From SW4 sp042466115 (GTDB lineage: Bacteria; Pseudomonadota; Alphaproteobacteria; Rhodobacterales; Rhodobacteraceae): a DNA stretch of 64,000 bases. Under the pieces are notes generated by a model. It did not search any database, was not told the origin of the DNA, and saw only the letters and a program-made list of their open reading frames with translations. The stretch covers positions 2,418,001 to 2,482,000 of the forward strand of contig NZ_JAXHBQ010000001.1 in the NCBI RefSeq assembly GCF_042466115.1. Reading direction: 5' to 3'. Shown one piece after another: positions 38,748 through 46,353 of this stretch. Made by a program: the position numbers and the translations under genes. Numbering within the stretch: the first letter of the stretch is position 1; each line of letters begins with the position of its first letter.

Positions 38748-39345
38748 GCCCATAAAACCGCAACCGTTGGCGCACCCCTTCGGGTTCCAGATGCAGGTAT
38801 TTCCCCTTTGAGAAATAGCTGCCATCCAGCGCCAAGCCCGCCTTGATTAGTTCTGCTCCGATATCAGTGCCGTCAGGCAAATAGCAGGTGCCGACCAGCC
38901 GGTCATAGGATGTCTCGCCCGTCAGATCGACGTGGATCGTTTTGCCCTTGCAGATATTGACCATCGCCCACTTTGATTTTTGCCCCCAAGGTTCGTCGAG
39001 TTCCGGTGCGTCGATCCCCGCCAGCCGTATCTTGATGCGGTCAATGGCAATCGTGTCACCGTCGATGACCCACGCGCGCCCGACCAGTTTGCGGGACGCG
39101 GGGATGGGCGGCGGTGGCGCATGATCGGGGCGTTGGGGCAGGCGCTTGGACGCACGTGCATGTTCACGTTCAGCTTGGCTGCGAAGTGAACTCTCGTTCG
39201 GGCGGGTTAGCGGCGGAATTTTCCGTTGCCGGTTGGTGCGAGCCGCGGGCCGATGACGGTGCTTTGCATTTCGGCGCGGGGTCGATGCCCCAACCAGATA
39301 GGCGATAACGGCGGCAAGAACCACAGCAACAATGATAACTTCCAT
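38725..39345 (-). CDS. Membrane-anchored thermonuclease-like (SNase) protein
   Basis: 206 residues. An N-terminal helix (VIIVAVVLAAVIAYLVG) is followed by a basic linker and a staphylococcal-nuclease fold at about 85-200: VIDGDTIAID, IRLAGIDAPE and YDRLVGTCYL carry the usual calcium and active-site positions. Probably hydrolyses nucleic acids outside or at the cell envelope. Confidence 0.88.
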   Translation of the reverse strand: MEVIIVAVVLAAVIAYLVGASTPRRNAKHRHRPAARTNRQRKIPPLTRPNESSLRSQAEREHARASKRLPQRPDHAPPPPIPASRKLVGRAWVIDGDTIAIDRIKIRLAGIDAPELDEPWGQKSKWAMVNICKGKTIHVDLTGETSYDRLVGTCYLPDGTDIGAELIKAGLALDGSYFSKGKYLHLEPEGVRQRLRFYGLKQHRSR

Positions 39346-39441
39346 CGGGTCCGTCTAACCATAGCCTACAATTGCTTTAGACTTGCAAACCGATGCATCG
39401 CTGACAACCCTTGCGTGAAAAAGCCCCGTGCGGGTGTGGCC

Positions 39442-40119
39442 TTACCCCTCAATACTCCAGATCTGCGCCATGCCGCTTTCAAATCGCGCCCATGTCATCG
39501 TCGCCCGGTTGCCTGCGTGACCTTCGTAATAGGACGTGCCATCGGGCAGGGGCAGCCCGGCCCAGATGCGGGCGAGGTTGTGCATGAAATCGACACGGTC
39601 CAGCGTGCCAGCCTCGAACCGGTGCAGGCCGGCGTCTTGCAACAACACCAACGCCAAACGGTCCTGCACGGCGGCAATGAACGGGGTGTCCGGCCCCATT
39701 CCTTGTCCATCCGCCAACCTCCGCAGGGTGCTGGGAATGAACTGATAGCGTCCGATCGCGTGGGGCTGTCCGGGGGTGGCCTCGATCCAGTCGTAAATCT
39801 CGCCCAAGGTCAGCTGCGTGGGTGGGGCAGGGGGGCGGATGCGCGCGCCGTGTTGCACGGCGTCATAGCCTGCGGGTCCGGCCTCGGCCTGTGCGATCAG
39901 GGTTAACAGTTGCGCTGTGGGCGATGTGCGCAATGCAGGCGGCACCACGACACGGGCCTGCACGGGGGCGAACATGCCAGTGCCAGCACCACCGAACAGG
40001 CTGGCCGTGGCGGGCTGCACCGCACCACGCGCCCCCATCGGGAACAGCGAGCCAACCTCGGCCCGCGCCGCGGTGCCCAGGCACAGCACGCATACCATCC
40101 AGAAAATCCGCAACGCCAT
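39442..40119 (-). CDS. Secreted lysozyme-like protein (lambda endolysin/GH104 type)
   Basis: 225 residues with a signal peptide (cleavage near ARA-EV, residue 20). The domain at about 70-220 has LLTLIAQAEAGPAGYDAV, IGRYQFIPST and NLARIWAGLP, which resemble the lambda R endolysin motifs (GRYQ, NIWASLP). Such enzymes are lytic transglycosylases of peptidoglycan. No phage genes lie nearby, so it is probably a cell-wall remodelling enzyme. Confidence 0.7.
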   Translation of the reverse strand: MALRIFWMVCVLCLGTAARAEVGSLFPMGARGAVQPATASLFGGAGTGMFAPVQARVVVPPALRTSPTAQLLTLIAQAEAGPAGYDAVQHGARIRPPAPPTQLTLGEIYDWIEATPGQPHAIGRYQFIPSTLRRLADGQGMGPDTPFIAAVQDRLALVLLQDAGLHRFEAGTLDRVDFMHNLARIWAGLPLPDGTSYYEGHAGNRATMTWARFESGMAQIWSIEG

Positions 40120-40222
40120 TCTGGCCCCTTCGCATGATGAACGGGGCAGTTATGGCGGGGAAATCGTTGACGAAAGGTGTGGCGCGGGCATCGAAACCCG
40201 TCGGATTTTAGGCAAAGCGCAT

Positions 40223-40248
40223 GTAAGGTGGGACAGGTCCCACGTTAC
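40223..40248. repeat. 26-nt intergenic palindrome, copy 4
   Basis: GTAAGGTGGGAC and GTCCCACGTTAC around AG. It abuts the stop codon of the minus-strand oxygenase gene; the TC to AC change is matched on both arms. Confidence 0.7.
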
Positions 40249-40869
40249 TTATTCCCAGCGGTAATTGAAGCTGACCGAAATGCGGTCGTCCTCGGACATG
40301 TTCATCGGGACTTCGTGGCGCAGCCAGCTTTCCCACAGCAGCACATCGCCGACAGCAGGCGCCACATAGATGAACTGGCGCATTTCCTCGCGCGCGTCTT
40401 TCAGGCGGGCAGGGGCGGCCATCATCATCTGGCTGCGCGGGTCTTCCAGTTTCAACGCGCTCGCGCCTTCGGGCATGGCAACGTAGGTCGTGCCGCTCAC
40501 CACGGAATGGGGATGGATGTGGCTGGTGTGAATGCCGCCTTCGGGCAGGATATTGATCCACAGATCCTCAAGCACCAGCTTGCGCCCGTCCAGATCAAAT
40601 TCCGCGTCCTTGGCGAATGCCGCCACATGGGCATCAAGCGATGTCACCAGATCGGCAAAGATCGGAAACCGCCACGGCAAATCGGTGAGGGACGCATAAG
40701 AGGTATAGCCGGCATAGCCATTCGCCTCGCACCATTCCTGCCCCGCCGCGTCATCCTCGGCGATGGAATAGCAGGAGGTTTCCATCTCGGCAGGATCAAT
40801 CGGCTCGCCGTGTTCGGAAAGGGCTGCGTGGTAAAGGCGGGTCACAAAGAGGGATTTGATTTGAGTCAT
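40249..40869 (-). CDS. TIGR02466-like 2-oxoglutarate/Fe(II) oxygenase
   Basis: 206 residues from Met 40869 (MTQIKSLFVTRLYHAAL); the longer frame runs into an 80-nt repeat. Metal-binding HIHPH near residue 120 and RHEVPMN near 185, followed by RISVSFNYRW, are typical of the TIGR02466 family of small oxygenases related to phytanoyl-CoA hydroxylases. The substrate is unknown. It lies in the insertion block between rplP and rpmC. Confidence 0.85.
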   Translation of the reverse strand: MTQIKSLFVTRLYHAALSEHGEPIDPAEMETSCYSIAEDDAAGQEWCEANGYAGYTSYASLTDLPWRFPIFADLVTSLDAHVAAFAKDAEFDLDGRKLVLEDLWINILPEGGIHTSHIHPHSVVSGTTYVAMPEGASALKLEDPRSQMMMAAPARLKDAREEMRQFIYVAPAVGDVLLWESWLRHEVPMNMSEDDRISVSFNYRWE

Positions 40870-40915
40870 GAGGTCTGATAGCGCATGCAAAAGGCGGTGG
40901 CGAGTAGCGGATTGC

Positions 40916-40995
40916 ATTGCCCAAGCACAGCTTGGGTAGCGCCCGAACCGCCCCCACGAGGCGGGTGCTTCTCGCCCACGCCTCGGTTCGGGCGC
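40916..40995. repeat. 80-nt two-hairpin repeat element, copy A
   Basis: CCCAAGC/GCTTGGG (40920-40936) is the first stem. GCGCCCGAACCG (40939-40950) pairs with CGGTTCGGGCGC (40984-40995) with an inner CCGCC/GGCGG hairpin. Copy B lies at 46133-46212 and has the same length. Confidence 0.75.
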
Positions 40996-41028
40996 GACAA
41001 GGCGGCAAAGCCCAGTCAAATAACACCC

Positions 41029-41057
41029 TTGCCACACCCGCCAAACCCCCCTATACG
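41029..41057 (+). promoter_or_regulatory. Promoter of the rpmC-rpmD module
   Basis: TTGCCA (41029-41034), 17-nt spacer ending in CCCCCC, then TATACG (41052-41057). Leader about 73 nt. Confidence 0.7.
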
Positions 41058-41136
41058 GCGCACTTCTACCCCCTCCATCGGGATTCGGGTGACGCTTTCG
41101 CGCGGCCTGCCGGTGATGTTGAAAAGGAAATATGGC

Positions 41137-41343
41137 ATGAACGCCAACGAACTGCGTGACAAGACGCCCGATCAGCTTCGGGAAGAGCTTGCCAATCTGA
41201 AAAAAGAAGCCTTCAACCTGCGTTTTCAGCAGGCAACTGGCGCGATCGAAAACTCGTCGCAGATGCGCAAGGCGCGTCGCAATGCGGCCCGTGTCAAAAC
41301 CATTCTGAACGAAAAAGCGGCCGCCGCCGCCAAGGAGGCTTAA
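41137..41343 (+). CDS. rpmC: 50S ribosomal protein L29
   Basis: 68 residues from ATG 41137 (MNANELRDKTPDQLREEL). Helical-hairpin L29 with KKEAFNLRFQQATGAIENSS and ARVKTILNE. It sits at the exit tunnel near L23. AAGGA precedes the start. The upstream ORF extension is the repeat element and not coding. Confidence 0.95.
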   Translation: MNANELRDKTPDQLREELANLKKEAFNLRFQQATGAIENSSQMRKARRNAARVKTILNEKAAAAAKEA

Positions 41344-41346
41344 TCA

Positions 41347-41574
41347 ATGCCTAAGCGTATCCTGTCCGGTGTCGTCACCAGCAACCAGAACGAACAGACC
41401 GTCACCGTGTCTGTTGAACGTCGTTTCAAGCACCCGCTGCTTCACAAGACTGTCCGCAAGTCCAAGAAGTATCGCGCCCACGACGAAAAGAACGCCTTCA
41501 ACGTTGGCGACACAGTCCGCATTCAGGAATGTGCCCCCAAGTCGAAAACCAAACGCTGGGAAGTCATCGCCTAA
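41347..41574 (+). CDS. rpsQ: 30S ribosomal protein S17
   Basis: 75 residues. MPKRILSGVVTSNQNEQTVTV and SVERRFKHPLLHKTVRKSKKY, GDTVRIQECAPKSKTKRWEV (ending KTKRWEV) are diagnostic of this early 16S-binding protein. It starts 3 nt after rpmC. A 70-nt gap precedes rplN. Confidence 0.96.
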   Translation: MPKRILSGVVTSNQNEQTVTVSVERRFKHPLLHKTVRKSKKYRAHDEKNAFNVGDTVRIQECAPKSKTKRWEVIA

Positions 41575-41644
41575 TAGCGCGACTGTCCAGTTCAAGTGAA
41601 ACCCTGGGGCCGACCATTGGTCCCCAAAGGTCCGGAGAAAACAA

Positions 41645-42013
41645 ATGATCCAGATGCAGACCAACCTGGATGTTGCTGACAACAGCGGCGCGCGCCGTGT
41701 TCAGTGCATCAAGGTTCTCGGCGGTTCGCACCGCCGGTATGCGTCGGTTGGTGATATCATCGTCGTTTCGGTGAAAGAAGCCATCCCGCGCGGCCGTGTT
41801 AAGAAGGGTGACGTCCGCAAGGCCGTCGTCGTTCGCACCGCCAAAGAAGTTCGTCGTGATGACGGCACAGCAATCCGCTTCGATAGCAACGCCGCTGTGA
41901 TCCTGAACAACAACAACGAGCCGATCGGCACCCGTATCTTCGGGCCAGTTGTGCGTGAACTTCGCGGCAAGAACTTTATGAAGATTATCTCGCTCGCTCC
42001 GGAGGTGCTCTGA
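41645..42013 (+). CDS. rplN: 50S ribosomal protein L14
   Basis: 122 residues. MIQMQTNLDVADNSGARRVQ and the signature GDIIVVSVKEAIP with ARGR-type loop (RGRVKKGDVRKAVVVRT) are intact. L14 forms an intersubunit bridge. The stop codon overlaps the rplX start (TGATG). Confidence 0.97.
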   Translation: MIQMQTNLDVADNSGARRVQCIKVLGGSHRRYASVGDIIVVSVKEAIPRGRVKKGDVRKAVVVRTAKEVRRDDGTAIRFDSNAAVILNNNNEPIGTRIFGPVVRELRGKNFMKIISLAPEVL

Positions 42014-42318
42014 TGGCTGCGAAACTCAAAAAAGGTGACAAGGTCATCGTGCTGGCCGGCAAGGACAAGGGTCAAACAGGCGAAATCTCGTCCGTGAACC
42101 CCCAGACCGGCAAAGCAGTTGTATCGGGCGTGAACATCGCGATCCGTCACACCAAGCAATCCCAGACTGACCAAGGTGGTCGCGTGCCGCAGGCAATGCC
42201 GATCCAGCTGTCCAATCTGGCAATCGTTGACAAGAACGGCAAAGCGACCCGCGTCGGCTTCAAGATGGACGGCGACAAGAAAGTCCGTTTTGCCAAGACA
42301 ACAGGGGATGTGATCTGA
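42013..42318 (+). CDS. rplX: 50S ribosomal protein L24
   Basis: 101 residues. The KOW segment LKKGDKVIVLAGKDKGQTGEI (residues 5-25, written KGDKVIVLAGKDKGQTGEI) is clear, followed by VSGVNIAIRHTKQSQTDQGGR. L24 starts 50S assembly. Overlaps rplN and rplE by one base each. Confidence 0.97.
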   Translation: MAAKLKKGDKVIVLAGKDKGQTGEISSVNPQTGKAVVSGVNIAIRHTKQSQTDQGGRVPQAMPIQLSNLAIVDKNGKATRVGFKMDGDKKVRFAKTTGDVI

Positions 42319-42881
42319 TGCTTGATACCGCAACCTACACCCCGCGTCTGAAGACCGTTTTCAAGGACAGCATCAAGGCTGCCATGAAAGAGGAATTCGG
42401 CTACAAGAACGACATGCAGATCCCGCGTCTGGACAAGATCGTCCTGAACATCGGCGCAGGCGCTGAAAGCGTGAAGGACTCCAAAAAGGCCAAGTCGGCC
42501 CAGGAAGACCTGACCGCAATCGCCGGTCAAATGGCTGTCATTACAAAGGCAAAGAAATCCATCGCTGGTTTCCGCGTCCGTGAAGACATGCCACTGGGTG
42601 CCAAGGTGACCCTTCGTGGTGACCGCATGTATGACTTCCTTGATCGTCTGGTCACCGTCGCAATGCCCCGTATCCGTGACTTCCGCGGCATTTCGGGAAA
42701 ATCGTTCGATGGGCGTGGCAACTATGCCATGGGCATGAAGGAACACATCGTCTTCCCCGAAATCAACTTTGATAAAGTTGATGAGAACTGGGGTCTCGAT
42801 ATCGTCATCTGCACAACGGCCCAGACCGACGCAGAAGCCAAAGCGCTGTTGAAGCATTTCAACATGCCGTTCAACAGCTAA
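42318..42881 (+). CDS. rplE: 50S ribosomal protein L5
   Basis: 187 residues. L5 binds 5S rRNA. IPRLDKIVLNIGAGAES and KAKKSIAGFRVREDMPLGAKVTL (segment IAGFRVREDMPLGAKVTLRG) and DFRGISGKSFDGRGNYAMG are typical. Translationally coupled to rplX. Confidence 0.97.
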   Translation: MLDTATYTPRLKTVFKDSIKAAMKEEFGYKNDMQIPRLDKIVLNIGAGAESVKDSKKAKSAQEDLTAIAGQMAVITKAKKSIAGFRVREDMPLGAKVTLRGDRMYDFLDRLVTVAMPRIRDFRGISGKSFDGRGNYAMGMKEHIVFPEINFDKVDENWGLDIVICTTAQTDAEAKALLKHFNMPFNS

Positions 42882-42894
42882 GGGATCAGAAACC

Positions 42895-43200
42895 ATGGCT
42901 AAGAAATCAATGATCGCACGCGAAAAGAAGCGCGAAAAGCTGGTGGCGAAATACGCTGCCAAGCGCGCCGCTTTGAAAGAAATCGCGAAAGATGAAAGCA
43001 AGACAATGGAAGAGCGGTTCACCGCCCGCCTGAAGCTTGCAAAACTGCCGCGGAATTCCTCTGCGGTGCGTCTGCACAACCGCTGCCAGCTTACCGGGCG
43101 TCCACACGCCTACTACCGTAAGCTCAAAGTCAGCCGGATCGCGCTGCGGGACCTTGGCTCGAATGGCCAAATCCCCGGCATGGTCAAGTCAAGCTGGTAA
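42895..43200 (+). CDS. rpsN: 30S ribosomal protein S14 (long, zinc-free form)
   Basis: 101 residues; the long form lacks the CxxC zinc motif of the short type. LPRNSSAVRLHNRCQLTGRP and KLKVSRIALRDLGSNGQIPG are conserved. S14 helps build the 30S head. Confidence 0.97.
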   Translation: MAKKSMIAREKKREKLVAKYAAKRAALKEIAKDESKTMEERFTARLKLAKLPRNSSAVRLHNRCQLTGRPHAYYRKLKVSRIALRDLGSNGQIPGMVKSSW

Positions 43201-43214
43201 GGGAGATCAGATAA

Positions 43215-43607
43215 ATGAACGATCCTATCGGTGATATGCTGACCCGCATCCGCAACGGTCAAATGCGTGGCAAGTGCACGGTGGCGACCCCTGCTTCCAA
43301 GCTGCGCGCTTGGGTTCTGGATGTGCTGGCAGACGAAGGCTATATCCGCGGCTACGAAAGCAGCACGGACGTCAACGGCCACCCGGCTTTTGACATCAGC
43401 CTGAAATACTATGAAGGCACTCCTGTCATTCGCGAACTCAAGCGGGTCTCGAAACCCGGTCGTCGCGTTTACATGGGCGTCAATGACATCCCTTCGGTCC
43501 GTCAGGGCCTGGGTGTGTCGATTGTCTCCACCTCGAAGGGTGTGATGTCGGATGCGAATGCACGTGCGGCCAAAGTTGGCGGCGAAGTGCTTTGCACAAT
43601 CTTCTAA
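43215..43607 (+). CDS. rpsH: 30S ribosomal protein S8
   Basis: 130 residues. S8 binds helix 21 of 16S rRNA and represses the spc mRNA in E. coli. MNDPIGDMLTRIRNGQMRGK and the C-terminal GVSIVSTSKGVMSDANARAA are diagnostic. Confidence 0.97.
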   Translation: MNDPIGDMLTRIRNGQMRGKCTVATPASKLRAWVLDVLADEGYIRGYESSTDVNGHPAFDISLKYYEGTPVIRELKRVSKPGRRVYMGVNDIPSVRQGLGVSIVSTSKGVMSDANARAAKVGGEVLCTIF

Positions 43608-43617
43608 GGAGAGCGTA

Positions 43618-44151
43618 ATGTCTCGTATTGGCAAAAAGCCGGTCGATCTGCCCTCCGGGGTTGAGGCGAAAGTCTCCGGTCAGACCATCGAAGTCAAAGG
43701 CCCAAAGGGCACCCGTAGCTTTACCGCAACGGACGATGTCACGATCACTGTCAACGACGGTGCCGTGAGCGTTGATCCACGCGGCAAATCCAAGCGCGCG
43801 CGCCAGCAGTGGGGCATGTCCCGCACGATGGTCAGCAACCTTGTGACGGGTGTGTCCACGGGCTTCACCAAAGAGCTTGAGATCAACGGTGTGGGGTATC
43901 GCGCGCAGATGCAGGGCAACACCCTCAAGCTGTCGCTGGGCTATTCCCACGAGGTCAATTTTGAGGTGCCTGACGGCGTGACCGTCACCGCCCCCAAGCA
44001 GACCCAGGTGATCGTGGAAGGTATCGACCAACAGCTTGTTGGCCAGGTTGCGGCAAACATCCGCGAATGGCGCAAACCCGAGCCCTACAAGGGCAAAGGC
44101 ATCAAGTATGTGGACGAATACATCTTCCGCAAAGAAGGCAAGAAGAAGTAA
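43618..44151 (+). CDS. rplF: 50S ribosomal protein L6
   Basis: 177 residues from ATG 43618 (MSRIGKKPVDLPSGVEAKVS), which has AAGGAG upstream. Two similar domains; the C-terminal GQVAANIREWRKPEPYKGKG is the L6 signature. It contacts the sarcin-ricin region. Confidence 0.97.
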   Translation: MSRIGKKPVDLPSGVEAKVSGQTIEVKGPKGTRSFTATDDVTITVNDGAVSVDPRGKSKRARQQWGMSRTMVSNLVTGVSTGFTKELEINGVGYRAQMQGNTLKLSLGYSHEVNFEVPDGVTVTAPKQTQVIVEGIDQQLVGQVAANIREWRKPEPYKGKGIKYVDEYIFRKEGKKK

Positions 44152-44162
44152 GGAACGCACAG

Positions 44163-44522
44163 ATGGCAAACACGAAAAGACAGTTGTTCATCAAACGCCG
44201 CATGCGCGTTCGGAACAAACTTCGCAAGGTGAACGCCGGGCGTCCGCGCCTGTCGGTCCACCGCTCAAGCAAGAATATCAGCGTGCAGCTGATCGACGAT
44301 GTGAACGGCGTCACACTCGCCTCGGCGTCTTCTCTCGAGAAGGCATTGGGCGTGGTTGGCAAGAACAACGTCGAAGCAGCCGCCAAGGTTGGTGCAGAGA
44401 TCGCAAAGCGTGCGAAAAAGGCCGGCGTGTCCGAAGCCTATTTCGACCGTGGCGGTTTCCTCTTTCACGGCAAGGTCAAGGCTTTGGCCGAAGCTGCCCG
44501 CGAAGGTGGTTTGAAGATCTAA
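44163..44522 (+). CDS. rplR: 50S ribosomal protein L18
   Basis: 119 residues from ATG 44163 (MANTKRQLFIKRRMRVRNKL). Binds 5S rRNA. RPRLSVHRSSKNISVQLID and the end YFDRGGFLFHGKVKALAEAA are typical. A 26-nt palindrome lies 3 nt after its stop, before rpsE. Confidence 0.97.
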   Translation: MANTKRQLFIKRRMRVRNKLRKVNAGRPRLSVHRSSKNISVQLIDDVNGVTLASASSLEKALGVVGKNNVEAAAKVGAEIAKRAKKAGVSEAYFDRGGFLFHGKVKALAEAAREGGLKI

Positions 44523-44525
44523 AAG

Positions 44526-44551
44526 GTAACGTGGGTCAAGACCCACCTTAC
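44526..44551. repeat. 26-nt intergenic palindrome, copy 5
   Basis: GTAACGTGGGTC and GACCCACCTTAC around AA, in the 137-nt rplR-rpsE gap. A second hairpin GGGGCG/CGCCCC lies at 44561-44577. Confidence 0.7.
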
Positions 44552-44659
44552 GACCCTGCGAGGGGCGGCAACGCCCCTCCGATGATCCGGGCCACGGACC
44601 TTATCCGGGGCACCGCGATTGAAACAACCGGCGCAAGCCACCAAATTTAGGAGGGCCAC

Positions 44660-45223
44660 ATGGCTCGTGATCCACAACAACGCGGGAACCGTCGTGACCG
44701 CGACGAGACCCCAGAATTCGCCGATCGCCTAGTCGCGATCAACCGTGTGTCCAAGACCGTCAAGGGTGGTAAGCGTTTCGGCTTTGCAGCACTTGTCGTC
44801 GTGGGCGACCAGAAAGGCCGCGTCGGCTTTGGCAAGGGTAAGGCCAAGGAAGTTCCCGAAGCGATCCGCAAGGCAACTGAAGCTGCCAAGCGCAACATGA
44901 TCCGCGTGCCCCTGCGCGAAGGCCGCACCCTGCACCACGACATGAACGGTCGTCACGGTGCCGGTAAGGTCGTCATGCGCACAGCCCCGGAAGGGACCGG
45001 AATCATCGCCGGTGGTCCGATGCGTGCGGTGTTCGAAATGCTGGGCGTCAAGGACGTTGTGTCGAAATCCATCGGTTCGCAGAACCCTTACAACATGATC
45101 CGCGCAACACTGGACGGCCTGACGAAAGAAACGTCGCCCCGCTCGGTTGCACAGCGTCGTGGTAAGAAGGTCGCTGACATTCTTGGCAACAAGACCGAAG
45201 AAGCCCCCGCGGCAGAAGCGTAA
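44660..45223 (+). CDS. rpsE: 30S ribosomal protein S5
   Basis: 187 residues. S5 shapes the mRNA entry channel. DRLVAINRVSKTVKGGKRFGFAALVVVGDQKGRVGFGKGKAKEVPEA contains the S5 signature (segment VGDQKGRVGFGKGKAKEVPE). TAGGAGGG lies just before the ATG. Confidence 0.97.
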   Translation: MARDPQQRGNRRDRDETPEFADRLVAINRVSKTVKGGKRFGFAALVVVGDQKGRVGFGKGKAKEVPEAIRKATEAAKRNMIRVPLREGRTLHHDMNGRHGAGKVVMRTAPEGTGIIAGGPMRAVFEMLGVKDVVSKSIGSQNPYNMIRATLDGLTKETSPRSVAQRRGKKVADILGNKTEEAPAAEA

Positions 45224-45235
45224 GGAACCGGAACA

Positions 45236-45424
45236 ATGGCAAAAACGATCGTCGTCAAACAGATCGGCTCTCCGATCCGCCGCCCCGCCAAACAGCGCGC
45301 AACGCTGGTTGGCCTTGGCCTGAACAAAATGCACCGCACCCGCGAGCTGGAAGATACACCTTCCGTCCGCGGCATGGTCGACAGCATCCCTCACATGGTG
45401 AAAATCATCGAAGAAAAGGGGTAA
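45236..45424 (+). CDS. rpmD: 50S ribosomal protein L30
   Basis: 62 residues. IGSPIRRPAKQRATLVGLGLN and MVDSIPHMVKIIEE are conserved. Last gene of this module. The stop codon is inside a 26-nt palindrome, and a strong terminator follows. Confidence 0.95.
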   Translation: MAKTIVVKQIGSPIRRPAKQRATLVGLGLNKMHRTRELEDTPSVRGMVDSIPHMVKIIEEKG

Positions 45425-45446
45425 AGTGGGTCAAGACCCACGTTAC
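45421..45446. repeat. 26-nt intergenic palindrome, copy 6
   Basis: GTAAAGTGGGTC and GACCCACGTTAC around AA; its TAA (45422-45424) is the rpmD stop codon. Confidence 0.75.
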
Positions 45447-45460
45447 TGCTGAGATTTGAA

Positions 45461-45490
45461 GCGCCCCGCAGGAAACTGCGGGGCGTTTTT
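45461..45490 (+). terminator. Intrinsic terminator after rpmD
   Basis: CGCCCCGCAG (45462-45471), GAAA, CTGCGGGGCG (45476-45485), then TTTTT. It also lies just beyond the stop of the convergent gene at 45492. Confidence 0.93.
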
Positions 45491-45491
45491 G

Positions 45492-46055
45492 TTATTCGGG
45501 AGTGAAGCCGATCAGCGACCAAAGCAAATTGCGGGCCTCTTCCCAAAGCTCATCTTCATCCGATGAGATATAATCTAGGGCACGATACAACCGAACTGTT
45601 GCCCCATTGGTATCCCCTTCGTGAATCAAGCACTTTGCCTCTTCGACCCATGCCCGATTTCGTTGCCTTATTAGGTTGTTGGATGCGCTTTCCGCTCCGA
45701 CTAACACATTAATCAGCATCCTATTTCGCGCAATCGTTTCTTGGTCGTCGCGTCGCGCATTGTAGTAAGGTTCGTTTCCCTGCCTAAGGATATTTGATAT
45801 CCGATTTGCAGCGTCAGAAAAGGCTACGATGAGAGGGAGAGCAACCTCACAATCTCCCGCATCCACTGCCGTTATATAGGCGTCTTCCATCGCCTCAATG
45901 TCGGAAAGTGTGATGGCCCCTTGCCCCTCTTCAAACAGTTCATATCTGGACAGGTCAGTTTGGTCAGCGTCTACCGCGCTAAATTCTTGCGAGATTGCTG
46001 GGGGAACAGCAGAAACTAGTGCGATGGCTGAGAAGAGCATGAACTTCATTGGCAT
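45492..46055 (-). CDS. Secreted protein of unknown function, antisense within the spc operon
   Basis: 187 residues. Signal peptide MPMKFMLFSAIALVSAVPPA, cleavage probably after residue 22. The mature part is acidic and largely helical, with two cysteines (in GDCEVALPL and AKCLIHEGD) that may form a disulfide and give a helical-repeat feel. Composition is AT-richer than the ribosomal genes. It lies between rpmD and rplO on the opposite strand. No family recognised. Confidence 0.75.
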   Translation of the reverse strand: MPMKFMLFSAIALVSAVPPAISQEFSAVDADQTDLSRYELFEEGQGAITLSDIEAMEDAYITAVDAGDCEVALPLIVAFSDAANRISNILRQGNEPYYNARRDDQETIARNRMLINVLVGAESASNNLIRQRNRAWVEEAKCLIHEGDTNGATVRLYRALDYISSDEDELWEEARNLLWSLIGFTPE

Positions 46056-46132
46056 ATCCTATTTTAAGATAGCTACTAGAAAAACAGTTACTGAATGATT
46101 TGAAAAGTAGAATACACGCATAGCGCGTTTGA

Positions 46133-46212
46133 ATTGCCCAATCTTTGATTGGGCAGCGCCCGAACCGCCCCCACGGGGCGGGCGCTTTGCCCCCACCACT
46201 CGGTTCGGGCGC
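46133..46212. repeat. 80-nt two-hairpin repeat element, copy B
   Basis: GCCCAATC/GATTGGGC (46136-46154) is the first stem; GCGCCCGAACCG (46156-46167) pairs with CGGTTCGGGCGC (46201-46212). Relative to copy A the first stem has a matched base-pair change. Confidence 0.75.
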
Positions 46213-46231
46213 GACACCCGTGACGTTGCGC

Positions 46232-46260
46232 TTGTCATGGCAGCGCAACTCTCTTATACG
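46232..46260 (+). promoter_or_regulatory. Promoter of rplO-secY-adk
   Basis: TTGTCA (46232-46237), 17-nt spacer, TATACG (46255-46260). Leader about 90 nt. Confidence 0.6.
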
Positions 46261-46353
46261 CCGCTAGTCCGCACATCCGTGCCGACTCGAAACCGCAAAG
46301 CCGTGTTTGCCCACTCCGTCGCTGGAGGGCAGTTCCGGCAAGGAGAAGCGACA

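Noticed and set aside
39442..40119. A prophage remnant, from the endolysin-like gene
   Set aside because: No integrase, structural or holin gene is nearby, and the protein has a signal peptide.
40870..41037. A long N-terminal extension of the TIGR02466-like gene
   Set aside because: It is also translated repeat sequence. Met 40869 starts the conserved protein.
46129..46353. A long N-terminal extension of rplO
   Set aside because: The extension runs through the 80-nt repeat and the promoter; the ATG at 46354 has a good ribosome site and gives the usual L15 start.
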